A stretch of DNA of 64,000 nt from Sporomusaceae bacterium (GCA_018434355.1 JAHDPL010000020.1:1-64000), one strand, 5' to 3'; shown: positions 43,020-52,074, counted from the first letter of the stretch. Numbers and translations are program-made. Notes: generated by a model from the sequence alone, not told the origin.

Positions 43020-44165
43020 TCAGCCTTTGTGCCACTCCGCCCAGGCCGCGCCAACTGCCGCTCCTTGCGCCACTTTGACGCCGAGAGCCGTCAGGGCCCG
43101 TTCCACTGCGTACAGCGTCAGCACCAGCTCGTTGATGCAGATATTGCCCATGTGGCCGACCCGGAAAATCTTGCCCTTCAGCGGCCCGACGCCGCCGGCC
43201 ACCACGATATCGTACTCTTCCATCTTGGCACGGAACGCCACATCGTCCAGTCCCTCAGGGTATTTGATTACCGACAGGGTCGGCGCCACTGCATCGTCGG
43301 CAGTGATCAGTTCCAGCCCAATCGCCTTCAAACCGGCGCGGAAACTGCGGGCAATCCGTTCATGCCGGGCGTAACGAGCTTCCAGTCCTTCTTCAAGTAT
43401 CATCTGCACCGATTTGGCCAGCGCCTGGATCAGGTTCACCGGTGGAGTGGAGAAATACATCGACGGGTTGTCCATAATCGGCAGCCAATTCTTCCAGTCG
43501 ACATAATAGCCGGCGACGGTTCCCATCTGTTCACGTCGGGCCAGCGCTTTCTCGTTGAATGCAACGATCGTCAGTCCCGGCGGCGTGCCGAATGCCTTTT
43601 GACTGGTCGTGATCACTACGTCGATGCCAAGTTCCTTCATCGGTTCCGGCACACCGGCGCTGGCGCAAACACCGTCCAGAATGAACAGGGTATCATACTT
43701 TTTCGCCAGTGCGGCGACTTCGGCAACCTGTCCCATTACCCCAGTGGAAGTGTCCACATGGGTCAGGGTCATCGCCGCATACTTGTTTTGTTTCAGTTTT
43801 GCTTCGATATCCGCCAGCGGAACCCGTTCGCCGGCCGGCGCCGTCAGCACGTCCGGCACGATGCCGAGCGCCTTGGCCAGCGGCACAAACCGTTCGCCGA
43901 AATAGCCCTGGGTAATCACGAGCACCGACTCGCCTGCCTTCACCGTATTCACCAGGCCCATTTCCATCGACAGAGTGCCTGCACCGCCGACTGCCACCAC
44001 ATGGTCAGCCTGGAAAATCGTTTTCAGTCCTTGCAGGCACTCTTTGTAAATCGCCACGAACGGGCCGTAGGTATGGCCATAGGTCGGTCCGGCCAATGCC
44101 TGACGGATCGGTTCTGCCACGGGAGTCGGTCCGGGGATCATCACCAGCGGATTTTGTTTCATCAT
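43020..44165 (-). CDS. Alanine-glyoxylate / serine-pyruvate-type aminotransferase
   Basis: This 381-residue class V aminotransferase has MIPGPTPVAEPIRQALAG at the start, GGAGTLSMEMGLVNT and the PLP lysine in TTSQKAFGTPPGL. Close relatives include serine-glyoxylate, alanine-glyoxylate and ureidoglycine-glyoxylate (PucG) aminotransferases; the window does not resolve which. Start uncertain: GAGGAG lies 14 bases before the chosen ATG, and an ATG at 44186 precedes that site. First gene of the cluster with the epimerase and MFS carrier. Confidence 0.9.
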   Translation of the reverse strand: MMKQNPLVMIPGPTPVAEPIRQALAGPTYGHTYGPFVAIYKECLQGLKTIFQADHVVAVGGAGTLSMEMGLVNTVKAGESVLVITQGYFGERFVPLAKALGIVPDVLTAPAGERVPLADIEAKLKQNKYAAMTLTHVDTSTGVMGQVAEVAALAKKYDTLFILDGVCASAGVPEPMKELGIDVVITTSQKAFGTPPGLTIVAFNEKALARREQMGTVAGYYVDWKNWLPIMDNPSMYFSTPPVNLIQALAKSVQMILEEGLEARYARHERIARSFRAGLKAIGLELITADDAVAPTLSVIKYPEGLDDVAFRAKMEEYDIVVAGGVGPLKGKIFRVGHMGNICINELVLTLYAVERALTALGVKVAQGAAVGAAWAEWHKG

Positions 44166-44306
44166 GATAAATTGTTCACTCCTCATAAGAATTTTGCTTT
44201 CTGTTCATTGTTTCTCGCCAATTGCAGATAATCCTGCCAAAATAGCAACCGAATTCGTGAAAAACACAAGGGACCATTGAATAATTCCGATTTCAACGAC
44301 TCTCTT

Positions 44307-44678
44307 TTACTGTTTGTTGACTTTTTCGCGGTATTCGACAATCAGCGGACAACCTTTTTCGCACTGTCCACAGCCAAAACACTTGCCGACTTTACGTTTT
44401 TTCAAGACGTACTCGGTTTGGTCATCCATCTGCCTGTGCACAGATAGCTTCATATACAGCAGGGCCAGCAGGCAGAGCAGCGTAAAAATGTTGGCCAAAA
44501 ACACCGAAGGACTGGCGATAAAATAGCCATACACCATCCACAAGAAAACGCCGACCGCCATCAGTACCAGCCACAACCAGGACAGATCGCCGGTCGAGCG
44601 GCTGCGCAGTGTCTTGACCACCTGGGGCACAAAGGCGCAGGTCGTCAACACGCCTGCAACAATGCCGATCCATTCCAC
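44307..44678 (-). CDS. SemiSWEET-type (PQ-loop) membrane protein with C-terminal [4Fe-4S] motif
   Basis: This 123-residue protein begins as a SemiSWEET sugar transporter half-unit: three helices (about 2-20, 33-53, 57-77) with the PQ-loop Pro18-Gln19 in TTCAFVPQVVKTLRSRSTGD and the SWLWLVLMAVGVFLW helix. A basic linker then leads to CFGCGQCEKGCP (Cys100, 103, 106, 110), the CxxCxxCxxxCP signature of a [4Fe-4S] ferredoxin site. The annotated GTG has no site; a CTG at 44696 nine bases after GGAGG would add six residues (L/M-TIESN) and may be the true start. Last gene of the tonB operon. Confidence 0.75.
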   Translation of the reverse strand: MEWIGIVAGVLTTCAFVPQVVKTLRSRSTGDLSWLWLVLMAVGVFLWMVYGYFIASPSVFLANIFTLLCLLALLYMKLSVHRQMDDQTEYVLKKRKVGKCFGCGQCEKGCPLIVEYREKVNKQ

Positions 44679-44709
44679 ATTCGATTCAATTGTCAGTCCG
44701 ATTCGCCTC

Positions 44710-45615
44710 CTATTTCGCCGCGTCTTTAAAGAAATTCCAGATCAGCGTGTTTGCGTCCACATCCTGTGAGGTTTTACCGATGAAACGTTCCGGCAGGTAC
44801 TGATAACCACCCGGCCAGGTGTGGCCGCCACCCTCGATCGCTGCTAATTTTACCGCCGCTCCGGCGGGACAGGACGCGAACACTTCCATTTTGACCCTGG
44901 TGCCATCTTTGGGATCGCGGTCCGGTTCCGTAGCAATCACACCGCCGTCGCCGCACCGATTATTGGCGGCCCAAAATTTGGCAGTTTCGCGGGCGGACAG
45001 CACTTTGCCAAAATCTTCGAATCCGGCGACAGCGCCGCCGGCCCAGGGAACGATCGGGTCTTCCGTGCCATGGATCACCAAAACCGGCAGAGGACGCGTC
45101 GGTTTGCAAGTTGCCTGCAATGGTTCCGGCAATCCACCAGCCACCGTAGCGATGCCGGCGATCCGGTCCGCTTGTTCGCAAGCCAGTCGCTGCGCCATCA
45201 TCCCGCCGTTGGATATGCCGGTGACATAAACCCGGGTCTTGTCAACCAATCCGTCGGCAACCAGCTTGTCGACGATGGTCAGCAAAAATCCGACATCGTC
45301 TACCATGCCGCCCTGGTCGTTCCAGCGTCGTTCCAGCGCATCCGGGTAAACCAAGACAAACTTTTCCTTGTCAGCCAGCCGCTCAAAACCGCGCTGGGTC
45401 ACTTTCATCATATCTTCGCCGCTGCCTGCGCTGCCATGCAGCACCAGCAATAACGGAGCCGGTTTTGCCCTGTCGATGCCTTCCGGACTGACCAGCCAAT
45501 AATTGCGCAAATCACCGCCGGATTTCAGCGTTTCGGAAACCGGCGCGGCCAGCGTGACCACCGACGCCGTCAGCCAAAACAGCCCGCCGATGAATAGTAT
45601 CACTAGTTTTTTCAT
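44710..45615 (-). CDS. Secreted esterase of the PHB depolymerase / LpqC family
   Basis: This 301-residue alpha/beta hydrolase has a signal peptide (MKKLVILFIGGLFWLTASVV, cleaved near residue 23). The oxyanion segment LLLVLHGSAGSG is followed by the nucleophile Ser in VYVTGISNGGMMAQRLA, the acid Asp in VIHGTEDPIVP and His in EGGGHTWPGG. This is the CE1/poly-hydroxyalkanoate depolymerase-feruloyl esterase fold. ATG chosen after AAGGAG. It follows tonB by seven bases, so it may process a substrate imported through the TonB system. Confidence 0.88.
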   Translation of the reverse strand: MKKLVILFIGGLFWLTASVVTLAAPVSETLKSGGDLRNYWLVSPEGIDRAKPAPLLLVLHGSAGSGEDMMKVTQRGFERLADKEKFVLVYPDALERRWNDQGGMVDDVGFLLTIVDKLVADGLVDKTRVYVTGISNGGMMAQRLACEQADRIAGIATVAGGLPEPLQATCKPTRPLPVLVIHGTEDPIVPWAGGAVAGFEDFGKVLSARETAKFWAANNRCGDGGVIATEPDRDPKDGTRVKMEVFASCPAGAAVKLAAIEGGGHTWPGGYQYLPERFIGKTSQDVDANTLIWNFFKDAAK

Positions 45616-45622
45616 TTCTTCG

Positions 45623-46306
45623 TCACTCCTTTTTCGTGCCAAACTGGACCCAGACTGAAGTCAACACCCGTACCGGTTTGTTTGCCTGCGGTTGCCAAGC
45701 CGGCTGAAAACTCCAGCCGGCGACATATTGCCGAGCAAATTCATCCAAATCCCGCCTGCCGCTGGAACGGATCACGCGGCTTGCGCCTACCCGCCCATCC
45801 GCCAACACTTCCACCTGCAGCAGCACTTCGCCGGTCGCATTGGCCAGAGCCGGCGGCATTGCCGGCAGCGGTCGCTCCCGCAGTCGCGGCGGCACAATCG
45901 CATAGCCGGTACCAGGCGGCGCATCATCCGGCGGTCCGGTGGAAACCGGCGGCGGCGACGTTGTTGGCGAGGCTGGCTTTGGCGGGGCTGGCTGGGCTCC
46001 TGTCGCTTGCGGTGAAACCGCCTGCGGGGTTGTTGGTACAGGCGTTGCCGGCGACGCTGTCGCCGGATTTGCGGCGGACGTGACGGGGGGCGCGGCTGGA
46101 GCGGCCGGAGTAGCTGAAACCGGTGGTGGTGCGAGCTGCGGCGTTGATTGCGGCGCCGACCATACCCACTCCAGTTTGGTTTCCGTCTGCTGCGGCGTCA
46201 AAACGCCGTCCAGCCCCACAAACAACCCCAATAACCCGGCATGAATCAACAGCGACCAGAGTAGCGCCGAACGAAAACCTGCTTCGGCAGGTCCGCGCCA
46301 TTTCAC
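45623..46306 (-). CDS. tonB: TonB energy-transducing protein
   Basis: This 227-residue protein has one N-terminal helix (about 12-32), a Pro/Ala/Thr-rich periplasmic spacer (about 48-125) and the C-terminal TonB domain RPLPAMPPALANATGEVLLQVEVL with AGWSFQPAWQP near the end. It couples the ExbBD proton channel to outer-membrane receptors, showing the cell has an outer membrane. It overlaps exbD by four bases. No TonB-dependent receptor gene is in the window. Confidence 0.9.
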   Translation of the reverse strand: MKWRGPAEAGFRSALLWSLLIHAGLLGLFVGLDGVLTPQQTETKLEWVWSAPQSTPQLAPPPVSATPAAPAAPPVTSAANPATASPATPVPTTPQAVSPQATGAQPAPPKPASPTTSPPPVSTGPPDDAPPGTGYAIVPPRLRERPLPAMPPALANATGEVLLQVEVLADGRVGASRVIRSSGRRDLDEFARQYVAGWSFQPAWQPQANKPVRVLTSVWVQFGTKKE

Positions 46307-46710
46307 GGCTGCTGCTCCACCGCAACCGTCAACCGCTGTACATTCAGCTTGCGAAAAATATCCAGCACTTCCACCACCCGGCCATAAGCCACTGCCCGGT
46401 CGGCCCGCAACACAAACCGGCTGTCGCGGTCGCCGGATAGCGCCAGTTGAATCTTTGTTTCCAGCGCCGCCAAAGAAACCGGCTCCTCGCCAAAACGCAG
46501 CGTCGCATCAGCCAGCACGGTCACCGCCACGCTGCGGGTCGTATCGACCTGGGCCGCCGTTGCCGCAGGCAGTGTAACCGGCAGGACTTTCTGCTCGACC
46601 ATGAACATCGTGCTCATCATGAAAAATACCAAAAGAAAGAAAATCACATCAATCATTGGAATGATCATCAAACGAGGATTTTCCATGATCCGCCGGTCCC
46701 GCAGTTTCAT
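46303..46710 (-). CDS. exbD: Biopolymer transport protein ExbD
   Basis: This 135-residue protein has a single N-terminal helix with the essential aspartate in IIPMIDVIFFLLVFFMMST and a periplasmic domain ending in VYGRVVEVLDIFRK-like sequence (AYGRVVEVLDIFRKLN). It overlaps exbB and tonB by four bases each. Confidence 0.92.
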   Translation of the reverse strand: MKLRDRRIMENPRLMIIPMIDVIFFLLVFFMMSTMFMVEQKVLPVTLPAATAAQVDTTRSVAVTVLADATLRFGEEPVSLAALETKIQLALSGDRDSRFVLRADRAVAYGRVVEVLDIFRKLNVQRLTVAVEQQP

Positions 46711-47330
46711 GGTTCCTGCTCCAGCGCCGCTTCCAGCACCATCGCCGCCGTCTCTTCCAAATCACCGAGCACTGCGTCGAGACGCATCCGAAAATAACTG
46801 AGCAAACTGAGCGCGAGAATCGCGACGCAAAGTCCGGCTGCCGTCGCCACCAGCGCTTCGCCGACGCCGCCGGTAATCGCAAACGGCTGTCCGGAACTAA
46901 CATTGAGCACATTGAATGCGCGGATCATGCCTACCACCGTCCCCAACAGGCCGAGCAGCGGCGCCATCGTCACCATCAGACTCAACAGGTCCAGCCGTTG
47001 CCGCAGCCGGGCCGCACCACGGTTCGCCGTTTCTTCCATCACCAGCTCCATCGCCCGGCTGCCGCGTTCGCGGCGGCTCAGGCCAGCCGCCGCCACGACA
47101 GCCGACAGGTTCTGGTACTGGCAGGACAATTCCAGCGCCGCCGCGAGGTCGCCGGCAGCCAGCTTCTCAGACAGTTGTTCTTGAAAAATTGCCGCCCCGG
47201 CAGTCGCCCGACCAAAAACCCTGAGACGTTCCACCGCCACCGCCACCGCCAGTACCGATCCAGCCAGGAGCAACGGCATGACCAGGCCGCCTTTTTCAAA
47301 CAATGCCACCATTTCTATCCACGCAGCCAT
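46707..47330 (-). CDS. exbB: Biopolymer transport protein ExbB (MotA/TolQ/ExbB family)
   Basis: This 207-residue protein has three helices in the ExbB layout. APLLGLLGTVVGMIRAFNVL and the GVGEALVATAAGLCVAILAL segment, which line the proton channel, are conserved. It begins 21 bases after the secreted protein gene. With ExbD it forms the proton motor for TonB. Confidence 0.93.
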   Translation of the reverse strand: MAAWIEMVALFEKGGLVMPLLLAGSVLAVAVAVERLRVFGRATAGAAIFQEQLSEKLAAGDLAAALELSCQYQNLSAVVAAAGLSRRERGSRAMELVMEETANRGAARLRQRLDLLSLMVTMAPLLGLLGTVVGMIRAFNVLNVSSGQPFAITGGVGEALVATAAGLCVAILALSLLSYFRMRLDAVLGDLEETAAMVLEAALEQEP

Positions 47331-47351
47331 CCTTGTTCCTCCATCCTTTGA

Positions 47352-47843
47352 TTAGCGTTCGCCGCCGACCTCGGCGAAAAACTGCCACACGGCAAAATCC
47401 TCGCAACCATAAGAAGTCACCCGCCCACGGATTAACGCCTGTCCGGCGCCGATCTGCAGCGTGCCTGCCAGGTCGATCATCCGGTAACTGGCGTCATCGG
47501 GTTGTTCCAGCCAGTGTTGTTGTTTCAGCACCAATTGGCCGGTCGCCCGGTCGAGGCTGCCGACCAGCCGGAACGAGCCTTTGGGTACGCTGGGGTTGTC
47601 GGGGTCCGGTGCAAATGCGAAATCCGCCTCCCAGCGCTGACCGCCGGGCTGCGGTCGCAGCGTCAGTTGCAACCTGGTCAGCCCCTGATTGCAGACATAG
47701 GAACCATGCCAAGGCGAAGTTACGATTTGCAACCAAGGGTCTGCCGCCGCCGCGACTGGTCTGGAAAAGGCAGGCGCTCCGCCAAGCAGCACCGCGAGCA
47801 GCGCTCCGAACAGCAAAAATCGACACAACATCAATCGCTTCAC
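47352..47843 (-). CDS. Secreted protein of unknown function, first gene of the tonB operon
   Basis: This 163-residue protein starts at GTG after AAGGAG. A signal peptide (KRLMLCRFLLFGALLAVLL core, cleaved near residue 30) precedes a beta-rich domain with two cysteines (in YVCNQG and YGCEDF) that could form a disulfide. I do not recognise a family. A longer in-frame reading to 47909 is unlikely because it would bury the ribosome binding site. Confidence 0.7.
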   Translation of the reverse strand: MKRLMLCRFLLFGALLAVLLGGAPAFSRPVAAAADPWLQIVTSPWHGSYVCNQGLTRLQLTLRPQPGGQRWEADFAFAPDPDNPSVPKGSFRLVGSLDRATGQLVLKQQHWLEQPDDASYRMIDLAGTLQIGAGQALIRGRVTSYGCEDFAVWQFFAEVGGER

Positions 47844-48016
47844 AGGCGACTCCTTAAAAACTTCTTCTTGCGTCCTGTTCCAATTTACTAATTCCCTGTC
47901 GTCCGGCAAACTCCTCCCGACTGCCGCCCTAGCCTGGGCAGGAAACGACTGGCCAACTGAAGAAAGATACAGTAGAAAACATTCCGAAATGATTTCATTT
48001 GCAGGAGGGTTCGTTG

Positions 48017-48961
48017 TTGTCTTTGCCCAGCCGACTCACAACGCAGGTCCGGATGATTACGATATTGCTCCTGGTCGCTTTATTGATGGCGGGCTGTCTC
48101 TCTTCGCGCAGCAACCCCTACATCGATCTGACCAAACTGGAACCGGCTGCTCCTGCCGCAGCGCCGGTTGCCGGCCCCAGTCCGCTTAGGATCGCCGTGT
48201 CCCCTTCCCTGTCCAGCCGAGACACCGTCGGATCCTACCGCCTGATTGCCGAACATATCGCCATTCAGACCGGGCAACCGACCGAACTGATTTATCGACG
48301 AAACAATGCGGAAACCCAAGCGCTACTGTCCAGCCAGGGCGCTGACCTGGCGTTTTTTTCGACCGGTTCTTTCCTGACTTACAGCGGCACGGAACCGATT
48401 GAGCCTCTGGTAATTCCTGAACTGGAAAACGGGCCGTTTTATCAGGCATTGATCATCGTTCATCAGAACAGCCGAATCGAGAACCTATCCGGCCTGGCCG
48501 GCAAACGTTTTGCATTCAGCGACGCAGCCAGTTTTTCGGGCTATCTGTTCCCGGTCTATTTACTGAAGCTTCGACAACAGACACCGGAGAAGTTTTTCGG
48601 TCAGAGCCTGTTCAGCCAAAACCATGCCAAGTCGCTACAATCTGTGGCGATGAACCTGCTGGATGGCGCTGCGATTGACAGCATCGCTTACGATCATGCC
48701 CGCCGGAACAATCCGGAACTTGCCGCCAGAGTCCGCATCATCCATTCATCGGAACCGATCGGCGTCGGACCGGTCGTGATCCGCCAAGCCTTGCCTGCGC
48801 AACAGAAGGATCTGCTGAAAACGATTTTCCTCAATATGCACTATAACCAGGACATGCGAAAAGTTCTGCGCGATCTAATGTTCGAACGATTCAGCGTCGT
48901 TCCTGACAAATTGTATGATGCGCCGCGACAAATCCTGCAAGAAATGAAACAAGCGCCATGA
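48017..48961 (+). CDS. PhnD-like periplasmic binding lipoprotein
   Basis: This 314-residue protein has a lipoprotein signal (LLLVALLMAGC) and a phosphonate/phosphate-type binding fold: PLRIAVSPSLSSRDTVGSYR, GADLAFFSTGSFLTYS, LAGKRFAFSDAASFSGYLFP. PhnD proteins bind phosphonates for ABC import, but no ABC genes follow. Instead the stop overlaps a histidine kinase gene by four bases, so it probably serves as the ligand sensor of that kinase. Start: TTG seven bases after AGGAGGG; ATG 48053 is the alternative. Confidence 0.82.
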   Translation: MSLPSRLTTQVRMITILLLVALLMAGCLSSRSNPYIDLTKLEPAAPAAAPVAGPSPLRIAVSPSLSSRDTVGSYRLIAEHIAIQTGQPTELIYRRNNAETQALLSSQGADLAFFSTGSFLTYSGTEPIEPLVIPELENGPFYQALIIVHQNSRIENLSGLAGKRFAFSDAASFSGYLFPVYLLKLRQQTPEKFFGQSLFSQNHAKSLQSVAMNLLDGAAIDSIAYDHARRNNPELAARVRIIHSSEPIGVGPVVIRQALPAQQKDLLKTIFLNMHYNQDMRKVLRDLMFERFSVVPDKLYDAPRQILQEMKQAP

Positions 48962-50340
48962 ACAAACTTCGGCAGTGGAAGATTTTTCACAAACTGGCCG
49001 CCACCAACATTTCTTTGGCGCTGCTGCTTGGCGTGTTGCTTAGCGATGTGGCGCTGGCCTCGCTGCATGAGCTGAACAGCCGCCAACAGGAAAAACGCGG
49101 CCTGGAAATCGCCGGCCATGTTGCATCGCTTGTCGCCAGCCCGATCCTAGTCAGCGACCACTACACGCTCGGCGAAATTCTGCATGACTTCAAGAGCGAC
49201 ACTGAAGATTTGCGCTACCTGTTGGTCTTTGACCACACCGGGCAACTCTTGGCGCACACGTTTCCCACTCGGTTGCCGGCAGGACTGCGCAACGCCAACC
49301 CGATCCCGCTGCGCACCGAAGCGCGCATCGTCGAGCTCTCCACCAACGAAGGCGTCATCCGCGACATCCTGTCGCCAGTCGAAAACGGCGCCATCGGCTA
49401 TATCCGGGTCGGACTCAGCGAGGAATTTTCCAAAGCCCTGATCGGTAAAACCACCGCTTCACTGCTGGCAATCACCGTCTTCTTTTGCAGCCTGGCTGCC
49501 TTGCTGGCCATCCTGCTGTCGCGTTTCATCACCGCCCCGATCAATTCCCTGGTCGATTCAGCGCAAGCGATAGCCGCGGGTCATCTCGACACGCGGGCTC
49601 CGGTCACTACAGGCGACGAGCTGGCAAAACTGGCGCGTTCCTTTAACGAAATGGCCGGCGGGCTGCAGGAAAAGGAGCAATTGCGGGCCAGTCTGCTGCA
49701 TCAGGTCATCACGGCCCAGGAAGCAGAACGAAAACGATTATCGCGCGAACTGCACGACGAAACCGCTCAGGCTTTGACTTCATTGATCGTTTCGATGCGG
49801 GTGCTCGCCGGCAAAGCCACTGACGAACAGCAGCGCGAACTGTTGCTCAACGCCCGCGACGTAGCTGCAGAAGTGCTGCTGGACATCCGCAACATGGCGG
49901 TGGAACTGCGGCCAACCGCGCTGGACGATCTCGGCCTGGCGGCAGCCATGCGAAAATATGTCGCCGACTTTCAGGAACGGTTCGGCATCACGGTTCAGTT
50001 TTCGGCAGACGCAAATATCCCGGCGCTGGACAGCGATGTATCCGTCACATTGTATCGAATCGTTCAGGAAAGCTTGACCAATGCCGCCCGTCATTCTGGC
50101 GCCGACAATGTCGAAATCGCCCTGCAGGCAACGAACGAAGCTATCCGGCTCGAAATCCGCGACAATGGCAACGGGATGCCGGAAGGCGAGCTGGAGAGGG
50201 CGTTGCGCGAGAAGCGCCTAGGCATTTTCGGCATGCAGGAACGGGTCGAACTCTGTCGCGGGCAATTCACTCTGGAATCCTCGCCTGACAACGGCACACG
50301 CATCATCGTCAGCATTCCTATCAACAAAAAGGGAGAATAG
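48958..50340 (+). CDS. Membrane sensor histidine kinase, NarX/LiaS type
   Basis: This 460-residue kinase has helices near residues 10-32 and 160-183 flanking a ~125-residue periplasmic domain, then HAMP (about 184-237), a HisKA_3 phosphoacceptor domain with His266 in RKRLSRELHDETAQALTSL, and a HATPase domain (NAARHSGADNVEI; DNGNGMPEGE). It is preceded by the binding lipoprotein and followed after one base by its response regulator. Confidence 0.93.
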   Translation: MNKLRQWKIFHKLAATNISLALLLGVLLSDVALASLHELNSRQQEKRGLEIAGHVASLVASPILVSDHYTLGEILHDFKSDTEDLRYLLVFDHTGQLLAHTFPTRLPAGLRNANPIPLRTEARIVELSTNEGVIRDILSPVENGAIGYIRVGLSEEFSKALIGKTTASLLAITVFFCSLAALLAILLSRFITAPINSLVDSAQAIAAGHLDTRAPVTTGDELAKLARSFNEMAGGLQEKEQLRASLLHQVITAQEAERKRLSRELHDETAQALTSLIVSMRVLAGKATDEQQRELLLNARDVAAEVLLDIRNMAVELRPTALDDLGLAAAMRKYVADFQERFGITVQFSADANIPALDSDVSVTLYRIVQESLTNAARHSGADNVEIALQATNEAIRLEIRDNGNGMPEGELERALREKRLGIFGMQERVELCRGQFTLESSPDNGTRIIVSIPINKKGE

Positions 50341-50341
50341 C

Positions 50342-50998
50342 ATGACCAGCAAACTCCGTATTGCCCTGGCCGACGACCATCGCCTGATCCGGTCCGGTCT
50401 GAAGCTGCTGCTTGGCAGCAATGAGAACATTTCCATCGTCGGTGAAGCCTCCGACGGTGCATCCGCGCTGTTGCTGGTGGAGCAGTTGCAGCCTGACATC
50501 CTGTTGCTGGATCTGGCCATGCCTGGCATGGACGGCCTGGAATGCCTGCGGGAACTGAAGCGGCGCAATTTTCCCACCCGAGTCATCGTGCTCACAATGT
50601 TCGAGGATGAAAATTATGTTTTAGCAGCGATGTCGGCTGGTGCAATGGGCTATGTGCAGAAAAGCGCGATCGATACCGAGCTGTTTCAGGCAATCGACAA
50701 TGTCGCCGCCGGTCGACTACACCTGAACGAAAACTCGGCAAAATCTTTGCTGTCGATGCTGCTGGTCGAGCGGCAACAGGCTGCTTTGCCGCCGGCTACC
50801 GCCGTACTGAGTCCGCGTGAGCTGGAAGTGCTGCGCTGGTACGCACGCGGGTTTTCCTTGCGCGAAATCGGCGAACAACTCGGCCTCAGCGTCAAGACCG
50901 TCGACACCTACAAAACCCGGATCATGGAAAAGCTGGGTTTCGAAAAAAAAAGCGAGCTGATCGCTTATGCAGCAAAGCAGGGTTTGTTTGAACCGTGA
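50342..50998 (+). CDS. NarL/FixJ-family response regulator
   Basis: This 218-residue regulator has a receiver domain with phosphoacceptor Asp57 in ILLLDLAMPGMDGLE and a LuxR-type helix-turn-helix (LSPRELEVLRWYARGFSLRE; LGLSVKTVDTYKTRIMEKLG). It is activated by the adjacent kinase. Its targets are unknown; the next gene 78 bases downstream is a candidate. Confidence 0.94.
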   Translation: MTSKLRIALADDHRLIRSGLKLLLGSNENISIVGEASDGASALLLVEQLQPDILLLDLAMPGMDGLECLRELKRRNFPTRVIVLTMFEDENYVLAAMSAGAMGYVQKSAIDTELFQAIDNVAAGRLHLNENSAKSLLSMLLVERQQAALPPATAVLSPRELEVLRWYARGFSLREIGEQLGLSVKTVDTYKTRIMEKLGFEKKSELIAYAAKQGLFEP

Positions 50999-51076
50999 TA
51001 AACCCGTTACTTTTTTCAGCTCTCTGCGTTTATTTAACCGAATAAATAAAAAAATCGTATCAGGAGGTGACCGACA

Positions 51077-51991
51077 GTGATCAGAACTTTCTTCAACGGC
51101 TTAGCAATCACGATGTTAGCACTCGGCCTGGTCTTCAGCCAGCCACAACCGGCCTTCGCCGACCGCGGCTCAATCCCCTGGGGCAATTGGGATGCGCAAA
51201 ACATGCCGGAAATCTTTGAACCGGCGCAAAACGCCATCATCGCCTGGAACGGCAAAGAGGAAATTCTACTGCTATCTACCGATCTGAAAGCTTCCAAACC
51301 GACCAAAGTGCTGGAGGTTCTGCCACTGCCGTCCGAGCCGGTGGTAACGCGCGGCGATGTTGCGACTTTTGCCAAAATCAATGCCTTGATCAATGACGAG
51401 TTGCGCCAAAACTGGTTCGGCGGCAAAGGACCGAGTGAAACGCGCGCCGCGAACGGTGCGGCCGAAGTGACTTTTCATGAAAAAATCGGCGCTCATGATA
51501 TACGGGTGGTCCACGTGCTGGAGAGCAGCGAGTTTGAACAATGGATCCGCGACTTCTTTAAAAAAGAGGGAACCGGTCCGCAACAGATATCGCCGGTGCT
51601 GCTGGCAACGATCGAGCAATACCTGCTTGACGGATACCATTGGTTTGTTTTTGATGTCGTGGAACTGGGCTTGCAGTTGAAGTCCAACGACGCGATCCAG
51701 TACCGGTTTGCGACTGACAAATTTTATTATCCGTTGCGGATATCCGCCACCGACTCCGGCGAGACAAACATCCGGCTTGTTGCACTGACTGAGCGCGGCT
51801 TGTCCCGCTATATCGGCCTGCCGCAGGAGTCGATCCGGCAGGCGCATCGAAAACTGCCGGTGGAGAAAGCAAAAATCGTCGACATCAACCAGGAAATGGC
51901 GAGTCTGTTCAGCGGCGAAACAATCAGCGTCCAATCTTTGCGAATCCAGGGAAACTTAAAATCTTTTGATCTGGATGTATTGGCGAGGTAG
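51077..51991 (+). CDS. Secreted protein, possibly DUF2330-like
   Basis: This 304-residue protein starts at GTG after CAGGAGGTG. A signal peptide is cleaved after QPAFA (about residue 28). The mature part begins with QNAIIAWNGKEEILLLSTDL, resembling the DUF2330 opening in which a bound-text strand follows a NAIIAY/WN motif; the family assignment is tentative. No membrane anchor or metal motif is seen. It may be an output of the two-component system upstream. Confidence 0.65.
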   Translation: MIRTFFNGLAITMLALGLVFSQPQPAFADRGSIPWGNWDAQNMPEIFEPAQNAIIAWNGKEEILLLSTDLKASKPTKVLEVLPLPSEPVVTRGDVATFAKINALINDELRQNWFGGKGPSETRAANGAAEVTFHEKIGAHDIRVVHVLESSEFEQWIRDFFKKEGTGPQQISPVLLATIEQYLLDGYHWFVFDVVELGLQLKSNDAIQYRFATDKFYYPLRISATDSGETNIRLVALTERGLSRYIGLPQESIRQAHRKLPVEKAKIVDINQEMASLFSGETISVQSLRIQGNLKSFDLDVLAR

Positions 51992-52016
51992 AAATGTAGA
52001 GCCCCTTTTTCGCAGG

Positions 52017-52065
52017 AAACACAGCAACCCCCCGTCCGTAAATCGGACGGGGGGTTGCTGTGTTT
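52017..52065. terminator. Strong bidirectional terminator
   Basis: A perfect 22-bp stem (52017-52038 with 52044-52065, loop TAAAT) lies between the convergent secreted-protein and gldA genes. It is the longest perfect hairpin among the terminators seen. Confidence 0.9.
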
Positions 52066-52074
52066 CAGCTTCTT

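Noticed and set aside
43029-44231. 400-codon open frame on the + strand opposite the class V aminotransferase
   Set aside because: It is composed of antisense-type residues (many His, Arg, Gln) and has no family motif. The minus-strand aminotransferase is certain.
44222-44240. Sigma-54-like sequence upstream of the class V aminotransferase (minus strand TTGGCAGGATTATCTGCAA)
   Set aside because: Eleven bases separate GG and GC instead of ten; RpoN promoters rarely tolerate this, so it was not annotated.
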